Shown in pieces: positions 1 to 12,346 of a DNA stretch of 64,000 bases; position 1 is the first letter of the stretch; each line of letters opens with the position of its first letter. The notes under the pieces were generated by a model. That model saw only the letters and a program-made list of their open reading frames with translations. It did not search any database and was not told where the DNA came from. The DNA comes from Daphnia carinata (lineage: Eukaryota; Arthropoda; Branchiopoda; Diplostraca; Daphniidae), in the NCBI RefSeq assembly GCF_022539665.2, contig NC_081335.1, positions 4,216,001-4,280,000 of the forward strand. Direction: 5' to 3'. Both the position numbers and the translations under genes were made by a program.

Positions 1-34
1 TTTGAACTAACATTGCTTTTTTTGAAAACCTCAG

Positions 35-1400
35 GCCGAACTCCTGGCAACGTGCCGTACCAATCTCCAGTGTCTGCAAACCATACTGTCCCACTTGAAA
101 ATGTCTGCAGATGAACATGCGTTGAAGCCTGTCAGAGGTACGAGTAGTAAATCCGTTTTCATTTTCCTGACTGTTTATCAGTATCTGTTTTGGTTTCAGA
201 TTTAATTGAGAAATGGGCTAAACTGGATGCTGAAGTTGCCCCCCTCTACCAGGATGGCCTTCAGCAACGGCAGCTGCAGCAGCAAGTACAGTCTGTCAGA
301 AACAAGCTATTAGAGCTTGAGGCACTTGTTTTGGATACCGGTGTGGATGGTGACTTGCAGCTCAACCTGAAAAAGATTCACCACATTAGGGCTCAGGTGG
401 ATGCAGAAAAGGAATCTCTTCTGCAAGTGAATGTCGATGTCCACAGTTACATGGCTCAACAGCCCCCAAATGAAGATGGTGTCAACTTGAAGGAGGACGT
501 GGATGGCCTCTACCACATGTGGGAGGGGCTTGTCAAGAAAATATCTGAAAAGGAGGCGCTGCTGGAAGATGCCGAAAAGACATGGAAGGAATTTCAAGAG
601 CTATTGCTGACGCTGAAAGCCGAAATAGCCGCCGATCAGAAGAAAGTTTGGTCTTATTTTGACTTGCAAAGCACTGACTCATCCCAACCTGGTCCAGCTG
701 CCGCATTGGACGCATGTCAAAGTAAGCAGAGCTTTTTTTGCACTATGATTTTTTTGCGTTTTGTTGTTGTTTTTTTTTTCCCTTGCGGTTTTCATTAATG
801 TGTTATTCTACGGAAGGCTCCAATTGGATGGAAAACTGGAGCAGTATTCAGCTCAGTATACAATGCGACTCTGGAATTTCATCAGGATCGGACGGTGAAT
901 TTATATCGCTGGGTGAACGCGAGAAACGGTTGCACACTCTTAGGCAGCTGGCTCGGAAACTAGAAACCGCTTTGGCTCCGGGTAACGCGGCTCTGACGCG
1001 CATCAACAGAACGCTCGATCAAACGCAGCAAGACCTGATCCTTTTGCATAGTCAGCTATCGCAATTGCCGCCACCGCCGGTGAAAGTCGTGTCTACAACG
1101 AGCACGCTCATCGTCTCTTCGCCGCCTGTTAAAGAGATATCGGTACAAACGGACCCGTTACTCGTGCCCAAGAAGAAACACCGCCGTGTGGGTGTGGTGG
1201 CGTCTACGGCGGCGGCCTGTCAGTCTGCGGTTCCTTATTGGTGGCGCATCGTCCGAGCAGCTCTACCGTTTCATCTTGCCCTCGTTGCTTTGCTATTAGC
1301 CGCCTGTGTTATGGAGCCTTCTTGTTGCAATTACCTCAACACGTTCGGCAGCTCTCTCGTGCCGAAATTGAGCTACCTTGGAGGTCCACCTCCCATCTGA
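35..1400 (+). CDS. Msp300: Nesprin/Msp-300 C-terminal part with KASH domain (5' end outside window)
   Basis: Three exons are visible: 35-137, 200-721 and 817-1400. They join in frame (phases 1 and 1) to give 402 residues ending at TGA 1398-1400. The first two exons encode heptad-rich helical sequence of the spectrin-repeat type. The last exon carries a basic linker (PKKKHRR), then WWRIVRAALPF, a membrane segment of about 17 apolar residues, and a lumenal tail ending LSYLGGPPPI. That layout (tail anchor, about 30 lumenal residues, terminal PPPX) is the KASH domain, which crosses the outer nuclear membrane and binds the SUN trimer. Nesprins anchor nuclei to actin and microtubules; Msp-300 does this in insect muscle and ovary. 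The N-terminal calponin-homology domains and most spectrin repeats lie left of the window. The KASH call is very firm. The ortholog name Msp300 is inferred from arthropod context; klarsicht is the alternative, but the spectrin-like repeats favour nesprin. Confidence 0.88.
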
Positions 1401-2964
1401 AAATGGTGGTGATGTTCACCTGTTCGAGTCGCAAAAACAATTCCAACTCTTCTTCGCCTGTCTTTCGTTTGCTACTGTCTAGGGCTGACTAGCATTATTA
1501 TTATTACTATTTTTCATTCGAGCCTAGCTAACCGTTGATTAGATTAAGATGCTGAAAGATCTTTCCGGCGAGTGCGAGTTTTTTCCCCCCAAATTCACTT
1601 TCCATTTATCTCCATCGTAACAAAGTACCAAGTATTAATCCGTGTTCTATTTGCCCACTGCGCCGTTAGATGGCGTTGGCATTCGCTCATTGGTCTAATG
1701 CCACACCAACTCTGTTGTCTGCTTTCAATGGACCAACAAATCTCATAGTCGTTGTTTCCCTCATCTCATAATCATCGACAATCTCGATCAGACTTTCGTT
1801 TGAGAAAACGAACTCCCTTTTTCCCTTAAAAAAAAATTGAAAAAATCATCGAATATAGCCAATGTTAAATACTAACGATCATAAGAGAAGAAAGTACAGA
1901 AACAAGTGCACTTTAAGAAGAAAAAAACAAACAAGAAACTCGTGTTTAGGTTGTTGGAGGGGAAATGGTGGCTGTGCTTTATTAAACAGAAATGGGAATA
2001 GTCTAGATGAAACAGAAAATGCCTTATCTAATTTAACTAAAAATCACAAACTAAAAATGCACCTGGTACTTTTTCACACTTTCGCGCGCGTGTGTTGTTT
2101 GTTTTTTTTGCGAGTGCCTGTCCTGTCTGAAAATCTGGAGTCACATTAACTTCAGTTTTTGTCTTGCAATTATCGAGTGGCCATAATGTACCTTAACTAA
2201 TGTCTAACCGCGTAACAGATAGGTATTATCATTGTTTAAAATATTTGATAGAATGGCTTATTAAGTGAATTTGCCCATTTCTCTTGTTTAGAATTGTTTT
2301 TTTTTTTCTTCTTCTTCTCCTCTTTCGCCTTCCAAAATGTGCTACATTAGATTCATGGAGATGTGTGTGTGCGTATGGACTTGGCTTCACTCTACATCGA
2401 ATAATCAGGATTTATCTATTTAAATCTTTACAATTGCAGCAAATGAAAGAAAAAAAAATCAGACAGAAACCCAATCTAGTTTTATACCATTAATTATGTC
2501 AATCGAGTTTCTTGAGCTATTATTATTATTTTTTTTTTCCTCCAACAGTTTGGTTTCAATACACGATTTTAAGAAGTAGAATCACAACAGAACAATTAAA
2601 CAAAAAAAAGAAAAAAATTTGGAACTGAAAAAAACCTAGGCCAAACGTCTGGAAACCGACGTACGACTTAATCCCGGCACCATCTACCTGGAGAAGCCAT
2701 TAACGCTGCGGGCGTTTCCTCTGTATCCTGTTGCCTCGTGATGTACGATATTTTGATTGCAATAACGTCGAAGTAGTTCGTGAGCTTTCTCTTTTCTTCT
2801 TTGCTTTGAAATAGGATACAAATCGAGAACGTTTTTGGAGGCTGGTAGGAGAATGCTGGACACACACTTTTGGCTGGACAGAAGATTGTGGATGGAGTCT
2901 CGATGGGAGTCCGTGAAACTACCCCCCCCTTTTTTTTTCCTAACGTGAAATCGTCTTCGTGGAG
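1401..2964. other. Nesprin 3' UTR and intergenic DNA
   Basis: AT-rich sequence following the nesprin stop. It probably begins with a long 3' UTR, but I see no clear AATAAA before 2.6 kb. Open frames here are short or made of low-complexity sequence. The stretch 2640-2740 has a short open frame that might be exonic but cannot be assigned. Confidence 0.4.
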
Positions 2965-3082
2965 GATATGCAGAAGACCGCCCGTCGTCGCTGGAACGAA
3001 TGCCTCAACTGGGCATTTGATCAGCCCAGCAGGTTCTCCTTATCCCACAAAACAAAACGCCGACTGCAAAACGAAATAGAAG
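2965..3082 (+). CDS. Candidate exon of an unassigned gene
   Basis: A 118 bp block with good splice context. A pyrimidine tract and a branch-like CTAAC lie just upstream, the acceptor is GGAG|GATATG, and the donor is AAG|GTAAGA. The open frame reads DMQKTARRRWNECLNWAFD, followed by QPSRFSLSHKTKRRLQNEIE, which looks like normal protein rather than translated repeat. I do not recognise the family. It could be an exon of an overlapping transcript, an alternative exon of the nesprin gene, or a decayed gene. A second possible exon just upstream (from about 2815) cannot be joined to it with certainty. Confidence 0.3.
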
Positions 3083-6000
3083 GTAAGAAAAAAAAAAAGG
3101 GGTTCTGATCAGAGAGAGGTTTGCATGCAACAGCTCGTTACACGAAACGAAATCTTCGTTCACGGGAGCGTGTCTGTTGACACGCCCGCTCTTCCCGATC
3201 GACATAAAGATTGTTGATGTATGTACACAACAAGCGCAGTGGTTCGATTAGAAGTTTAATTGAAATACCCTAGTTCAGCACTTGCATTCGTTTTACGCCA
3301 TCCACAAAAGAATCTTTTTCTTTAAACAAAGTTAAAGATAAGGAAATTTTAAAGAAAAAAAAAAAGGATTACGAAGATGTTACCTTTTCTTTTTCTTTAT
3401 TGTTTTGTTATGTAATTATTAGCCAAATCAGGAGAGCCACTCGGTGAAACTCGCTGAGCCAGACGGTTAGAATAATTTCATTCGCATCTTCATTAATCGC
3501 CTATTTATCAAAATTGGTTGGCTATTCTTTTGTGATGGACGTCTAAAATTTTTTTTGTTCTTTCCCCCCTTCATGTCCATAGAGGAGAGAGAGAGAGAGT
3601 CCATGTTTTCTACGCTTATTAAGTTTTACACGATGCATGTAAAAAAATGAAACGCGATGGACGTAGACTCACTGACCATGTTTGAACTACCGAACTGCTC
3701 CTCGAGAGCAAGATACTTTGAAGATCGTAAAACGAGCCGGCTCAGACGTAGTTTCAACACATTAACACGGCCCCAAAATGCTAGCCCAACATTTTTTTTT
3801 TTTTTTTTTTTCGTTCTCTTTCATTTCTCATACTCGATCCCGTCTATACCTGGAGAAGCCAAGTCCACTGTTCTACAATCACCCAAAGTCATCGAACAAG
3901 TTCGTTTGAACTATCGTGTTCCCTTTTGCTTTGACGTATGATTCATCTTTTTTTTCTTTCTCTTTCAGATGGGGTTTCCCATTACAGAAGGTTCGACTTT
4001 TTATATTCGTATTAAATACGCATATGGATATAGTCGGGCAATCTGAGAGAGAAGCTTAAAAAAAAAACGTGGGCCAGGGACGAAAAAAAAAAAATTCTTT
4101 ATTTTTTACAGCTTAAATAGACCTGTTAATGGCCGACGGCATCCCATCATTAACTCTCTCGTTTTTTTCGAGACGTGGAAGCTTCACGCTTGTTCGCTGT
4201 ATAATACCGATGTGTTACACGGACGGATAGCCGAGAATCCGTTTGATGGTGAGAACATTTGCATGGGCGATTTTCGGGTTGCCCAGTTGGTGTTTTGACG
4301 ATGCTCAATGTCAGAATTGGTTGAAAATGACGGACAACAAGTCAAGACTACTTCTTGTCCTAGTCTTTCTTTCTTTTTTCGAGAGGAAAGAAAAAAAAAG
4401 AGAAACGAAAAGAATAAAAGACAAGAAAAATGATAAGTGCTGCCATCATCTGCATAAGATGACCGTTAGAAAACTGTGTGCTGGCGGCTTTTCACGGTTA
4501 AACACCTTTTTCTTATTTATTTTTTTTTTTTTTCGGCTTACAAGTCCCTGGAAATGGACGGGGGGGGGAGACAATAACAACAACAACAAAATTCTTTTTT
4601 TTTTTTGTGTGTGTGTGTGTGTGTGAACGTGTGAGATTGTTTGCACACACACAAATATCGTAAGACACCAAACGAAGTGGAAGGGTTAACGTTTTTGTAA
4701 GCCACGGTCATTGGGGCAAAACGGTCCAGGCTTTTTGCTGTTGTCATGAAATATTGCGTAAGTACTTCATTGCATAGTTTCCCAGTTGGAAGAGAAATAT
4801 TTACACGGGAAGAGAGAGAGAGGGGCAAAGAGTCTTGGGCTATTTATCCAACGGTTGATATTTAAGTCCTCTGTAAAACTGGACAGGAAAGAGAAAAAAC
4901 AAGAGCTGGCGGTGATGTGCAAGCAGGGTCTTGTGGAGCCTAGCTGGAACTCCGCAGGACTCGGCTTCTCGCGCTGCTGGAGCACATTTTACGACCAGAC
5001 CGAGTTAATTGACTCGAATTGTTCTGGCCGTTCTTCATCTTCTTTTCTTTTCTCTTTTTTTACCTTTGGTTTTTAAAGCGAAAAAAAAAAAATAAGAAGA
5101 TCCCCCCCCCCTTCTCCTGAAAATACGAACTAAATCAAAAAAAAAAAAGATACGTCGCTTGCAATCGTTATTTTTTTTTGTTGTTGTTTCCCCACTAGCG
5201 CATCAACAACAACAAAAAAAAAATTATATACAGATATACACTAAAATACCAATCTTAACTATCGACTACGAATAAAACCAATAATTTGCATTGCAAAATG
5301 CCGCGAGGAGTAGGAATTCGACCAAATTTGGCTATTTCCCCCTTTTCCCGTTTTTGTTTTTTCTCTTCTTCGTGGCCGATCCAAATAAGGTGTTTTTGAT
5401 GCCCCGCACACGGTAACGAGATGGCATTTATTTTTTTGATTTTCTTTTTTTTTCCGCCGAAAAACACAGGTATTCTACCACCTACCTGTAGAAATGCGTT
5501 TTGTGGTTTTCGGTTATCTTCTTTTTTTAACTCCAGAATTTTTTTTTTTAGAGTTTTTCCCGTCCGCAGAGATATAGAATGGCCGTGTAGTTTCCATGAT
5601 TTACGAGTCGAGAGTCGTAGGCTGTCGTGAACTGCATCAGCCGTGTCTGTTAACCCGCCTCGAAGCGCAAGTTAAAAAACAAAAAGAGGAGAAAAAAAAA
5701 AAATCCCGAATGAAATGTGTGTGTGTGTAACATCCGCATCATTTCGTTTGTTTGTACCCCCTCTCTCTGCGAAAAAAACAAAACATATGAATAATTAATC
5801 GCATCTTAAGCTGTTGAGCCGATAAATCATGACATTAACCGTTTCTCTGCCTCTTTTGGGGAGGGCATTTTACAATATATTTATTTATACTGAATGCTAG
5901 GCTAAAATAATAATAATAAAAAAAAAAAAAAAAAAAAAAAAAAACAAGTTCCAGGTTGATGGTGAAATTGGCAGCGGACATGCGGAAAAAAGTAATGATC

Positions 6001-8362
6001 GAAAGAGCTTGTAAATAGTAGATGGCTGCCGTGGCCGCCCCGCTGTTTTGCTGTTGATGCCCCCGCACCGACGAGCAACAACAAGAAGCGTCTGCTTTTG
6101 TGACGCGATTGTCTTTTGAAACTAGGAGCGATAAACAGCTGAAAGGATCAACAATATCAGTCGGCTCGCTCTTCACTGACTTTTTGGCTTATCACAATTG
6201 GAAGATGAAACTTAATGATCATCTTCGTTAACTTTAATTGAGAAATGCGAGGCGAAAGCTTCCGTGTGTGCTGTTGATGCCAGATGATGTAATTATATAC
6301 AGCCCCGGCCGCAATAACAGAAATGATGTCACGGCAACAACTGGATCCCACTGGTAGGCAAGTTAAAGTTAGTTAGCGTATCAGATCCGAACGGTCGGGG
6401 TACTTATTGTTGTGTGTGAGTGGGACTGCTTTTTTTGTGTTTTATCTCATCTTCTTGACTCCGACTGAAATCACAATTTCGTTTGTCTACGACCCGCCGT
6501 GAAAAAAACTAAAAGAAAGTTTCGACTAGCCAACAACATAAAAGAAAAAAACAAAACAAAAGAAGATGACGAGTGATCCTAACGCAGCGGCAGGTCACCA
6601 ACTGCTGAGAGTTGGTTGTTTGTCTAACGAGCGCAACTTCATCAGTACCGTTCATCATCGCCAAGTTCAACAAAAGCAAGACGTTCATTCATCTTCATTT
6701 GTTTTTTTTGTTTTTTTCGTGATAGTACTGACAAGATAAAAGGTAAAGTATAAGTGGAGACGTACGTAACAAAGTCGACACAATTAACGTGTAACGTTAT
6801 ATAGACACTGAAAGCTGCGCAAATTCATTTCCAACTTGACATTAGACTGGATCTATGCGGTTCTTTTTTTTTTTTTTCGTAAGATAATAGAACACGTCGT
6901 TGTATAGGATTTCTGTAGTTCCATCTTATTTGGGATTTTGGACATTTAATTAGTAAAAATTGCTGACCGCCTCGACGTTGACGATTCTTCACATTTTCAC
7001 CAGCAAAACAAAAGTTTGGGAGGAGCGGCCGAATCTCGCCAGCACTGGTAGAATGTGGTATTAGAAACTCGACTCGGTTCGCATAACAAAACAAGAAAGA
7101 AAATGGGCAAACGCTGATGGGCATCTTGAAAGCTAAATTCAATTATTTATACTACTACACCGACCCGAAAGATCTTGATGAAATTTTTGCCGTCCAAACG
7201 ACTTGTGCAACGTCGACGATAAACGATGTCGAATTTCGTTACAAATGCTCGCTTAAATGCTTAAGTTCTTGGCTAACGCGATTCGTAATGGAAGTCAGCG
7301 GTTGATTCCAACTATTAGTCGAACTGATTTGACGTGCAACGTTCAGTCGACAATGTGTCGCTGTTTTTAGTACCCCCTCTCCACCCAAAAATGCCCTTCT
7401 GTTAAAAACAATAGTCGAGTGACAACATCCGCTTAGACACATTATAGAAGAATAAACAAAAATAGCTAAAGGCAAATGTCACGTCTCTAATGGCCTTGAC
7501 GGACCTTACCTTACACCTGTGAGTTGGTTTATTCCAATGTCTAACTTTTGGTTTCGAACACTTTGTCCGCCATTTTGATTTGATTGACACTTCAGCGCGC
7601 GATAGACGAACCATTTGATGGAATAGTGAGATTAAACGAGTTTCAATTGAATCACGTTGCCGGGAAATGAATGATGCAATCCGATCATCTGGATCAACAT
7701 TCACTTATGATATACCCAGTGAAACCCGACGGTGTTAAGACACTAAACGAGTCAGGGATTTAAAAATGTTTTAAGAAACGAGTTCAGCTGACGATGGATA
7801 AACTGGCTGTGAAAAGGTGGCCATTTTTTTCCCCTCCTTCCCTGTTGTCCAACTGCTTACGTAATCTGTTCAAAAAATGTAAAGTGTATAACTGTTATTC
7901 AATATTTCCTTTGTTTCCATTCTAAATAAATTGATGCATTTGACTGCCATTTGTCGTTTTGTTGTTGCTTTTTGTCGTCATCCAAATAAAAGAAATTACG
8001 TTCATTTGATACCAGATGGGGTTAGAAGATAACGACCTTTTTCGACTCATTAATATTCGCGATAAAAACGAAGATGTCAGCACACCCCACTCAAAAAAAA
8101 AACTTCTAAACAAATATCCAATCGGGAAAAGACTTAATTTTTACCACCACAACAAAAGAAAACGAATCATAACCAAAGTATGATGTATAACCATAGAAAA
8201 TCGAAAAGGGGGAGGTGTGTTCAAGAAAGAAAAGAAACGGGCGGGAACTGAGTAGTCAGTCAAGAACATCACGGGGCCCATGCCAGGGCATTAGAGCTTA
8301 GCAAACCTTGCGTAAAAGCAGACCTACTGTTGGGTAGCTGCTGCCACTGGACTCTGAACCCC

Positions 8363-8364
<2 letters not shown>
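3083..8364. other. Intergenic region rich in poly-A/T tracts
   Basis: No gene can be supported. Open frames are interrupted by runs of 10-25 T or A (for example near 3790, 4520, 5080 and 5920-5944) and by short GT repeats (4607-4624). The part nearest 8.3 kb may contain upstream regulatory DNA or the 5' UTR of the trh long isoform, but no core promoter stands out. Confidence 0.4.

Positions 8365-8394
<30 letters not shown>
8365..8394. repeat. (GT)15 microsatellite
   Basis: Uninterrupted GT dinucleotide run about 340 bp upstream of the first trh start codon. Confidence 0.95.
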
Positions 8395-8397
<3 letters not shown>

Positions 8398-8734
8398 GCA
8401 GTAATAAAAGGCGCAATAGTCCGTCGGCTGCAAGTCAGTTGCCTGTTGGCTGTCGCCCTACACGTGTCTTCTCGTTTTGTCGCCCTCCCCCCTCCATTTT
8501 CAACATCGATTCGTTTTTGTTTTTCTTTTCTCGGTGATTTAGGAGGGGAAAAAAAAGCGAGGGAAATTGTCAGGCGATTGGCAAATGACTTGATGAGTGG
8601 CGCTTCATATCAAGTGTAGTGTGAGACATGCATTTGCAACGATGACACAGGTGCAGTGCTGCGATTCCAACTATTAAAAACACGTGGCGAAGCTTTCGAT
8701 CGTACGCACTTGGTGTGGTTTTTCAAGGAGTGAG

Positions 8735-8961
8735 ATGTTGCAACAATCGTCGCCTCACGGTTTACAACAGCAGCATCCAACAGACGATTTGTATTCGACC
8801 GAATTGGTTCATCACCACAGTGGCCACCATCAACAGCAGCCGGTTCAGCTGCAGCAGCATCCACATCATTCCAGCGGCCCTTCTTTGCCCATGGACTTGC
8901 ACCTACCTCAGGGATATCCCTTCTACACGTCGTCCCACACCGTCAATAGCAGCGCCACCAG
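8735..8961 (+). other. trh: trh exon 1a (distal N-terminal coding exon)
   Basis: Encodes [20 protein letters not shown] and further Gln/His-rich residues, ending SSATR across the splice. The donor is ACCAG|GTAGGC, phase 2. The following exon starts GAAAAGC, so AG|G completes an Arg codon and reading continues without a stop. An in-frame ATG at 8684 could extend the start by 17 residues. ATG 8735 is preferred because the upstream residues look like untranslated leader, but this choice is uncertain. Confidence 0.7.
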
Positions 8962-11900
8962 GTAGGCCTTTTCGTCTAGAACGTCGAATGTTGTTGTCGT
9001 TTATCCTCTTTCATCTGTCCCTCCCTTTGCAATCGGATCGTGTTACGCTAACTAGAAGGTGTCGATATCAGATCGACACATAGTCGCACTATTTTTGTTT
9101 TTGAAGTCTATCCATGTAACACGAAACCGTGAGGCCAGACGCTGTGCTCAATGGTGATCGATCCCGATGGTATACGATCGTCATTGTTGATTGATTTCGG
9201 CATCCGAATTTCTTGCTTTTTTTTTTTCCTCGTGGGTGTTCCAGTAGAACTGCCCTCCTCTCCCCCCTTTTTTTTTTTTTTTTTGGCTCTTTTGATATTA
9301 CCGGCTGGAATTCAATTGATGCCTATGTCGATCACAAGACGCAGAAATCCCGCGAGTCTTCTAACTTCCCCTCACCGCCGTCTGTTCGATTATTGGCGTG
9401 GTGCTTGCACGCCATAGAATTGAGTGCGGATGCTTTTTATTTTTATTATTTTTTATTTTGTTTGATAAGTACACGCAATCCCGCAGGATGGTGAGAGGTG
9501 TCGAACGATTGAATAGATATCACGCCCCGACCCGTTTGATTGATAAATGTGCAGGGCAATGCGGCCTATGGTGGAATCATCTTTGGTATGCGCCATGTTG
9601 TGGAATGTTCCAACGACTAGAACTTTAGAGAAAATGAATTTGAATTTGAAATTTATTATTTTTTTTTTTTTTTACGTAAAGAAAATGTGTGGGAGACAAT
9701 TTTCTTCGTTCCTCGTTTCGTCTCCCTTTTGAAGTAGTTTCACTGAACTCATTGGTCGGCCATCTTTTTTTTTTTTTTTTTTGGTCAAATGTGTGCGGGG
9801 CATTTACGGCGGCACGTCATCCCTTTCATTTCTTTTCTTTTTTTTTTTCATGCGACATTTTGACTTTGTTTGATTTCCCGCCTCTTTTTGTGTGCGTTGT
9901 TAAATTTCCCTCTTTCGTTTTTCTTGGAAACGATCATTTTCTCTCGTTCCAAAACGAATGAAGGAAAGCAGTTTGAAAAAAAAATAAAAATGAAAATTCC
10001 GCCGTGTGTGCGTATATAGTATTATTATAGATCGAGGTATGTTGAAAAAAGCGCAAGGGCCAAACTCGGGAATTAACTCTCCGACGTATGTCCAAGTTCT
10101 ACGTGCGTTCACCGGACGACATCTTGACAAACGGATGTGGCATTTTTTCATTATGGTTGTGTTTGGGGTGAGATTATTTTCTACGGTCAATGCGGATCAC
10201 CTCTTTTTTTTTTTTTTTTTCAAAAGGTTAATCAAAACGAACATTCCGAATCGATTTAATACGGTCGCATTCTTTTTCTTTCATTTTGTTTTTACCCCCC
10301 TTCACGTCGATGACATACACACCGGGAATAAGAATCCCCAATAAATATGCGCAATGTCCTGATTGTTGGATCATTTGGTAAGGTTAATTGCAATTTAATG
10401 GCCGTGGTAGTCACAGGGATTTTTTTTTTGTCTTGATTGGCTTCCCATCGTCATTGAAGCTGAGACATGTGGGAGCTCCTGGCGGTCCAACTGGGCCACG
10501 TCCGCAATGGGATAAGGTCATTTGAACAGGTCGCCGGTAGAATCGGGAAAAGTTCCAGCTCGTTTTATTTTTATTTATTTATTTTTTTTTAATTTTTTTT
10601 TTTGGCACACACAAAATTCTGTTTGTTATCCAGATCGAACTCGACCTGATGACAATCAGCCGTCGGCTCCGTTAAAGAAAAAAAAAAAAAAAAAAAACTA
10701 CCTGTCGTTGCGATCAGCTGATTAGCTAATGAGTACGAACACTGCGAGACGGAAAAAGAAAAACAGTTTTGACGCAATTTCAAAATCGGCACGTTTTTTT
10801 TTTTTTCAATGGACTTTAATGGGGGGGGGGGGGGAGAAGAAGAAGAAAAAAAGGGGACCAAGTTGATGAATGTCCGACTGGCCCAGTACCGCGAGGCGGC
10901 CACCCATGGATCGAAGGGCTGACGATGGAAAGGATATAAATATATGTAGTGATCGATGGATGAGGGGTATCCATCGCGATAGTTTTTCAGAGTCTCACAG
11001 ACTACTGTAAAAGGTGGTGACCTTGTTTCTCCTTCCTCTTTTTCTTTCTTTTTATTTCCTCCCGTCTTCCTTCTCTTTTGCTTCTCTCTCTCTCTCTCTC
11101 TCGCTCCCCTCTCTTTCTTTTTTTTTTTTAAATGGATGTTCTACTAGGCGCGCGCGTTCGACTTCACTGGACTCTGTGTAATTAATGACCGGCCGTCTTT
11201 GCGACGTATTCTATAAACACTGCCGCGCGCGCGACTTGCCGGACAAGAGCCGGCCAGCTGGGGGGCTTCCACAGTATAGAAAAAGAGCGCGGCAGTCGAA
11301 AGAGCTTTTCCCTGTTCCAGATTCTCACTTCTCTTTTCTGTTTTTTTGTTTTTTTCTTTTTTTGTTTGTTTGTTTGATTTTATTTTTTCGTCTTTTGCTT
11401 CTCTTTTTTATTTCATTTGATTTTTTTTTTTTTTTTTTTTTCAATTTGGCTTCGCGACTTGTCACGTCATTATTCACAGAGGTTTGCGTGTCAAAGTGTA
11501 TGGACAATCACTGCCAATATCGTTTGAAAAATTAGTACGTTCCATTCGTTTGTTTTTTTTTTTCTGTTGCTGTTTACATCCGCAATTGAACACAAATTTT
11601 CATGTCCGTCTTTTTATCCGGGCATTTTTAAACTATCGTTTTGTTTTGTTGCTGTTTTGTGTTTCGCTGGACGATGGTCGTAATCATTCATCCACAACGA
11701 GAGTGAGCAGCGTTTTGATGTGTGTGTGTGTGTGACTGGAGCGGCCAGCATTGAAACTGTTAGGAATCTTTGTTTCATAGGAAGAGACCCACAGAAAAAA
11801 AAAAAAAACAGGGGCGGGCCACTTTTGGCCGGCGACGCGGCTCATTTGTCTGTGAACTTTTGAGAGCGGCAGCAAAGATTTTTTAAAGTCAGTTTCTTTT

Positions 11901-12307
11901 TTTTTGTTTTTTTTTTTTTTAATTTAATTTTTTTTTTCTCTTCCTCCCTTTTTTGTTGTTTACCTAAAGTACTTTGTCTTAACCTTTCGAGCTTGCTAGC
12001 CGATTGTAGCAAGTACCATCAGTCCCCCCCCCGTCCATCTCACCGTCCAAGAGTTGTTCCTAGTAATCGTACAATCGCATCTACGGTGATTCAACTTCTA
12101 TGTTCTACCGAGCGGATGACTGCGTCACTTCACCTAACCATTCATTTCACATGTATTCTTTCAAAGTTATACCCTTTTTTTTTTTTTTTTTTTTTTTTCA
12201 TTTTACCTTACTGACACAGCCAGGATGAATTTTTTTTCCATTTAGACCAGCATAGGTTTTTATTGAAAAACTAGCCATTACCGCCCGTCCCGACCCAGAC
12301 AACAATC

Positions 12308-12346
<39 letters not shown>

